The notes beneath the pieces are model-generated. The model had not been told where the DNA came from. It did no database searches and saw only the letters and a program-made list of their open reading frames with translations. DNA of 64,000 nucleotides from UBA5336 sp039818165. GTDB lineage: Bacteria; Pseudomonadota; Alphaproteobacteria; Caulobacterales; Hyphomonadaceae. The position numbers and the translations under genes are program-made. Location: NCBI GenBank assembly GCA_039818165.1, contig JBCBUL010000001.1:186001-250000 (forward strand). The letters are read 5' to 3'. Below are positions 60,863-64,000 of this stretch, one piece after another. The first letter of the stretch is position 1. Each line of letters begins with the position of its first letter.

Positions 60863-61770
60863 CCCACCGTTTCGCAGCCCTCCTGGCAACCGCTTCCATC
60901 GTTCTGGCCGGGTGTGCCACCACCGATAACGGCGGCACCGTGACCGGGATGAATATTTTCAACCTGACTTCGGGCTATGACAGCCGGCTTCAAGGGCACG
61001 CTGAAGATGCCCTTGGAGCCGACACGCCGGAGGCTCTACAGGCTGCAGTGGATGCCATGGCAGCGCTGGCTGAAGATGCCAATGGCAAGGCCGATGCAGC
61101 CGCCGATGACAGTGATGCACGCCTGGTTTGGTTGTCCATCGCAGCGAACGCCTACGACATGGCAGCGATGATGACGCCCGCTGGCGCTGACGCAATTAGC
61201 GCCTATCGCACGGAAGTGCTTTCGGCGACATCGGCGCTTCAGGAAGCCTGCGGTGAAGGGACGGCAGATCCCCGCCTCGGCTATCGTTGCGCTGCGGGCA
61301 CCATGGTCCAGGTCCTCAATGGCAGCGAAACGGCGTTGGCTGACTTCGAGGCTGCTGTCTCCAGTGATGACGCCGAGGCCGCCAAGGCCAGTGCGGAGAG
61401 CTACGGTGTCGCCGTGACCCAGGACTGGCCCATTTACCAGGACGCCATCTCAGCGTTTCCTTTGGGCGATCAGGATTTGACGCCGATCTCCGAGCGCCAG
61501 ATTGCCAATGCCTGCGCCTTCAACGCTGCAGCGCAGTCGGGCAGCCCGACATGGCTGAACACGATGCGGACGCGCGCCCAGACCGGGGACAATTCGGCTG
61601 TGTTTGCGCGCAATGGCTACATTTATGCCGCCGCAGATGTGGCCAGTGTCCTGGCCATTGAGCCTGCGGGGTCGGCGTGCGCCAGCGATGGCGACGAGCG
61701 CTCACCGGCCTGCGCTGGCCAATTGGAGCGCGGGCTGACGTTCTTCTGCAACGCTCAATCCGCCCGGTAG
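60859..61770 (+). CDS. Lipoprotein of unknown function, operon gene 3
   Basis: 303 aa. Lipobox LAGC (Cys19) after a standard signal, then an Ala/Asp-rich helical protein with several Cys (for example QEACGEG, LGYRCAAG, NACAFN, SACASDGDERSPACAG, FFCNAQ). This pattern suggests disulfides in the periplasm or on the surface. No domain known. ATGA overlap couples it to gene 2. Confidence 0.65.
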   Translation: MTHRFAALLATASIVLAGCATTDNGGTVTGMNIFNLTSGYDSRLQGHAEDALGADTPEALQAAVDAMAALAEDANGKADAAADDSDARLVWLSIAANAYDMAAMMTPAGADAISAYRTEVLSATSALQEACGEGTADPRLGYRCAAGTMVQVLNGSETALADFEAAVSSDDAEAAKASAESYGVAVTQDWPIYQDAISAFPLGDQDLTPISERQIANACAFNAAAQSGSPTWLNTMRTRAQTGDNSAVFARNGYIYAAADVASVLAIEPAGSACASDGDERSPACAGQLERGLTFFCNAQSAR

Positions 61771-61790
61771 CTTTTTTTCAGGGGACGCAC

Positions 61791-63122
61791 ATGCAAGAGG
61801 GTGACATGTCCAATGACAGCCATTCGGGGGACGAACCGGCGCTGGACGAAGAACTCGCCACGCGTCAGGACATTGACGAGGCAGACATTATCCTGATCAG
61901 CCCGTTCGATCATGAAGTGCACAGAAAGGCCAAGGCGTTTCAGGAACGGGTGATTTTACCGGCCATCAGCGAGGCTGAGGCCACGCTTGGGCGAGCGATC
62001 CAGGTTGTACGCCTAAATCGCCGCCTCGCCGGCTCCGATGCCGATATGGAGATGGCTTACCGGGCGATGCATCTGGCTGAACTCTGCATTGCAGATGTGA
62101 CCGACTATGATCACCGTGCTTTGAGCTATCTCAGTATGCGGCTCGTCCTGTCAAAGGGGCCCGCCATCGCGATTGATCGGAACCAGCACTATCGCATGGT
62201 GTCATACCCGCGACCCGTGGCCGATATTGCACTTTATGCCGGTCAGGATGCGGAACAGGAGGCTGACGTTCGCAGCCGGGTCAAGGCGAAGGTCATTGAG
62301 GCGATGGGGCCGACCGTCGCCGGTGAACGATTCAGCCCTGTCTACAAGGACCTTGAAGCGCTTTCCGTTTCCTTGCGTGGATCAGACCGAAAAAAGGGCA
62401 AGGCGCCGCAGTATCGACAATATGCGTTGAGCGGCCTTACCAATAGCCCGCGCGTAGCGATTGCAGTCGGTGATATTCGCATGGTGAAGGGGGTCGATGT
62501 CTGGGTGAACCCGGAGAACACCCATCTGGAAATGGCCCGCGTGTTCGATACGTCTATCTCCGGCACAATTCGGCATCTGTCATCGAAATGGACGGGTGGC
62601 GGGACGCGCAGCGATGATTTCATGCGTCGGCAAGTGGCGCAGAAACTGCCTGCCGGGCCTGTGGAGCCAGGGTTTGCACAGCTCACGTCCACCAAGGGGG
62701 ACCTCAAGAGCGTGAATCTGGTGAAAGCCGTCGCCCATGTTGCTGCGGTGGAATTGAAGGGCCGCGAACCCGGCGCTGGGTATAGAGCGGTATCCGGCGA
62801 CAAGATTGCGAAATGCGTCACAGGCGTGCTCAGCGCGATGGATGACAGCAACAAGACACGGTTCCAACAACCCCTGAGAACCGTGATCATTCCCTTGATC
62901 GGCTCATACGCATCCCCCCAGAAGGCGGAAAGAAACGCGATGGAGATGGTCCGTGCCATCGTGGCCTACTTCTCTCCGGAGCGGATTGCGAACAGCAAGA
63001 TCAAGGGCGTCGCACTGCTGGGCTATACCGATGAGGATGAGCGCCTGATTACGAAGGCGTTCCGGCGCATCGAGGCGCCCCGGCGGCTGGAAGACCTGTC
63101 CAAGACAACAGATGAGCTCTGA
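61791..63122 (+). CDS. SLOG/deoxyribosyltransferase-like plus macro-like domain protein, operon gene 4
   Basis: 443 aa, soluble. Residues 30-150 resemble nucleoside 2-deoxyribosyltransferase/SLOG-like folds: DIILISPFD, the helix MAYRAMHLAELCIADVTDYDHRAL, then GPAIAID; the usual N-V-x-Y-E-L-G motif is replaced by HRALSYLSMRL, so catalysis may be lost. Residues 217-400 look like a macro domain: RVAIAVGDIRMVKGVDVWVNPENT matches the GDI and VNPEN motifs, with TSTKGDLKSVNLVKAV and a PLIGSYASPQKA loop later. Macro domains bind or remove ADP-ribose. A combined nucleotide-sensing role is inference. ATG 61791 follows AGGGGA. Confidence 0.7.
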   Translation: MQEGDMSNDSHSGDEPALDEELATRQDIDEADIILISPFDHEVHRKAKAFQERVILPAISEAEATLGRAIQVVRLNRRLAGSDADMEMAYRAMHLAELCIADVTDYDHRALSYLSMRLVLSKGPAIAIDRNQHYRMVSYPRPVADIALYAGQDAEQEADVRSRVKAKVIEAMGPTVAGERFSPVYKDLEALSVSLRGSDRKKGKAPQYRQYALSGLTNSPRVAIAVGDIRMVKGVDVWVNPENTHLEMARVFDTSISGTIRHLSSKWTGGGTRSDDFMRRQVAQKLPAGPVEPGFAQLTSTKGDLKSVNLVKAVAHVAAVELKGREPGAGYRAVSGDKIAKCVTGVLSAMDDSNKTRFQQPLRTVIIPLIGSYASPQKAERNAMEMVRAIVAYFSPERIANSKIKGVALLGYTDEDERLITKAFRRIEAPRRLEDLSKTTDEL

Positions 63123-63130
63123 GGTCGGAC

Positions 63131-64000
63131 ATGACAGATCAGAGCGGTTCTCCTCACCTGAAAGTGTCGGCTATTGCCGATGACCTGACAGACACATTCA
63201 CACGGCCCATGAGTCAGGGCCTTTGGCCCGCCCTGCAGGCCATTTGGAACAATGATAAACCCACGCGCTGGTCGGTTTTGACCAGTTATTTGAACATGGT
63301 CCGGACCGCATGGCCCATTCTGGCGGCGGTTGTGGCGGCATTGTTGATTGCAACAGGCACGAGCCAGGGCCGAGAAGCGCTAAAGTACTCGGTGAGCCTG
63401 AATTACCCGGGCGGGCATTGGCGCATGGTATGCTCGTTCCTGGCGCTCATGTTTTTTTCCGCCGCCGTGCATGAAGCGGTCCTTCGCTCGATCAACGTAT
63501 ACTATCCGTTTTCAAGCCGGGCAGAGCCGCGTCTGCGGGCAAGGTTTCGTGTGGCGGCGGTTGCGGCTTTGGCGTTACCCGTCGCATTGCTTCTGTTCTA
63601 CCTGCAGAATTGGGTCGAATATCAGGAAAGCACCTTTAGCTGGATTGGCGATGTGCGCGCCCGGATTGGCTATGGCGTCGTGCTGGTATTCATCGCCAGC
63701 GCCATCTACGATTTCTCGACGCCTGCCTGGCGCAATCCAAAACCGAGCGCATGGCTGCGCGCCGTTGAGACCATGGCGATCTGGCTCCTCAATGCACTGA
63801 TTATCGTTTGGCTGCTGGCTTTCACGTCCGGCGTGCTGGCGGGCCCCGTCATGGAAACGGTTCGAAACGGATTGCATACGCTCGATTTTGCCTCGAGCGC
63901 TGCGACCGGGGTTTATGTCTCTTTGGCTGCCCTTTTGTTGTCGATCCTCTGGACCACCGCCAACACCACGACCTGGATGATGCGCCAGTTCTACTCGAAT
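63131..64000 (+). CDS. Polytopic membrane protein, operon gene 5 (partial, 3' end outside window)
   Basis: 290 codons visible without a stop. A polar N-terminus (about 55 residues, Asp/Thr-rich) is followed by about six hydrophobic helices (near 60-76, 97-115, 137-155, 183-200, 218-240, 265-285) and short loops. GAGG at 63121-63124 is six bases before the ATG, which lies eight bases after the gene 4 stop, so it belongs to the same operon. No family recognised. Confidence 0.7.
   Translation, partial: MTDQSGSPHLKVSAIADDLTDTFTRPMSQGLWPALQAIWNNDKPTRWSVLTSYLNMVRTAWPILAAVVAALLIATGTSQGREALKYSVSLNYPGGHWRMVCSFLALMFFSAAVHEAVLRSINVYYPFSSRAEPRLRARFRVAAVAALALPVALLLFYLQNWVEYQESTFSWIGDVRARIGYGVVLVFIASAIYDFSTPAWRNPKPSAWLRAVETMAIWLLNALIIVWLLAFTSGVLAGPVMETVRNGLHTLDFASSAATGVYVSLAALLLSILWTTANTTTWMMRQFYSN

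Overview
The window is GC-rich, densely packed chromosomal DNA from an alphaproteobacterium. A prosthecate or marine lineage near Caulobacterales, Hyphomonadaceae or Maricaulales is my best guess. The supporting signs are a Caulobacter-order tad pilus locus (flp, then cpaA to cpaH), a pyruvate dehydrogenase E1-beta with its own lipoyl domain, an hflK-hflC-DUF2065-degP block and an ECF sigma/ChrR-like pair. The genus is inference; no rRNA is present.

Layout. 1-8.8 kb: a partial quinone oxidoreductase, isoaspartyl peptidase, a TrmH-type methyltransferase, an ECF sigma factor with a ChrR-like anti-sigma factor, an IalB-like protein, DUF805, then rlmN and the mtaB-ftsY pair. 8.8-10.9 kb: an AT-richer patch with a BAAT-like lipoprotein hydrolase and apparent non-coding sequence. 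10.9-13.3 kb: a hypothetical gene carrying a 7-bp tandem repeat, a secreted metalloprotease-like protein and a SAP/DUF6434 protein. 13.3-20.4 kb (minus strand): the pyruvate dehydrogenase operon pdhA-MAPEG-pdhB-aceF-bioB-(E2 tail copy)-membrane protein-lpd. 20.4-23.0 kb (minus): ftsB, a two-domain TIR protein and enolase. 23.2-30.9 kb: thioredoxin-like protein, mrp, hflKC, DUF2065, degP, tRNA-Arg(CCT) and a nuclease lipoprotein. 30.9-42.3 kb: the tad locus with divergent TadE-like genes and a TadD-like lipoprotein. 42.4-53.5 kb: leucyl aminopeptidase, MarR, cytochrome c, pheA, TetR, an SbtA/SbtB-like bicarbonate pair, hydroxybutyrate dehydrogenase, DUF350, a serine protease, pyrF and a PQQ alcohol dehydrogenase. 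53.6-56.1 kb: a TerB-like protein, a YcaQ-type DNA glycosylase and a VWA protein. 56.2-64 kb: an SH3/GH19-like hydrolase divergent from a five-gene operon of unknown function that runs off the window.

The two best leads for something undescribed are these. (1) The 57.2-64 kb operon: two membrane proteins, a large helical protein, a lipoprotein, and a protein joining a deoxyribosyltransferase/SLOG-like domain to a macro-like domain, divergent from a peptidoglycan-hydrolase-like gene. (2) The architecture around bioB: it lies inside the pdh operon between two direct copies of the 3' end of aceF, the downstream copy forming a 34-codon ORF that overlaps the next gene. Smaller leads are a predicted hairpin that pairs with the whole Shine-Dalgarno of the TIR gene, a ChrR-like anti-sigma factor without its zinc ligands, and a slippage-prone heptanucleotide repeat inside a gene.

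No CRISPR array, transposase, phage module, integrase or rRNA was seen. Start sites were adjusted by ribosome-binding site and family alignment where the longest reading frame was implausible.
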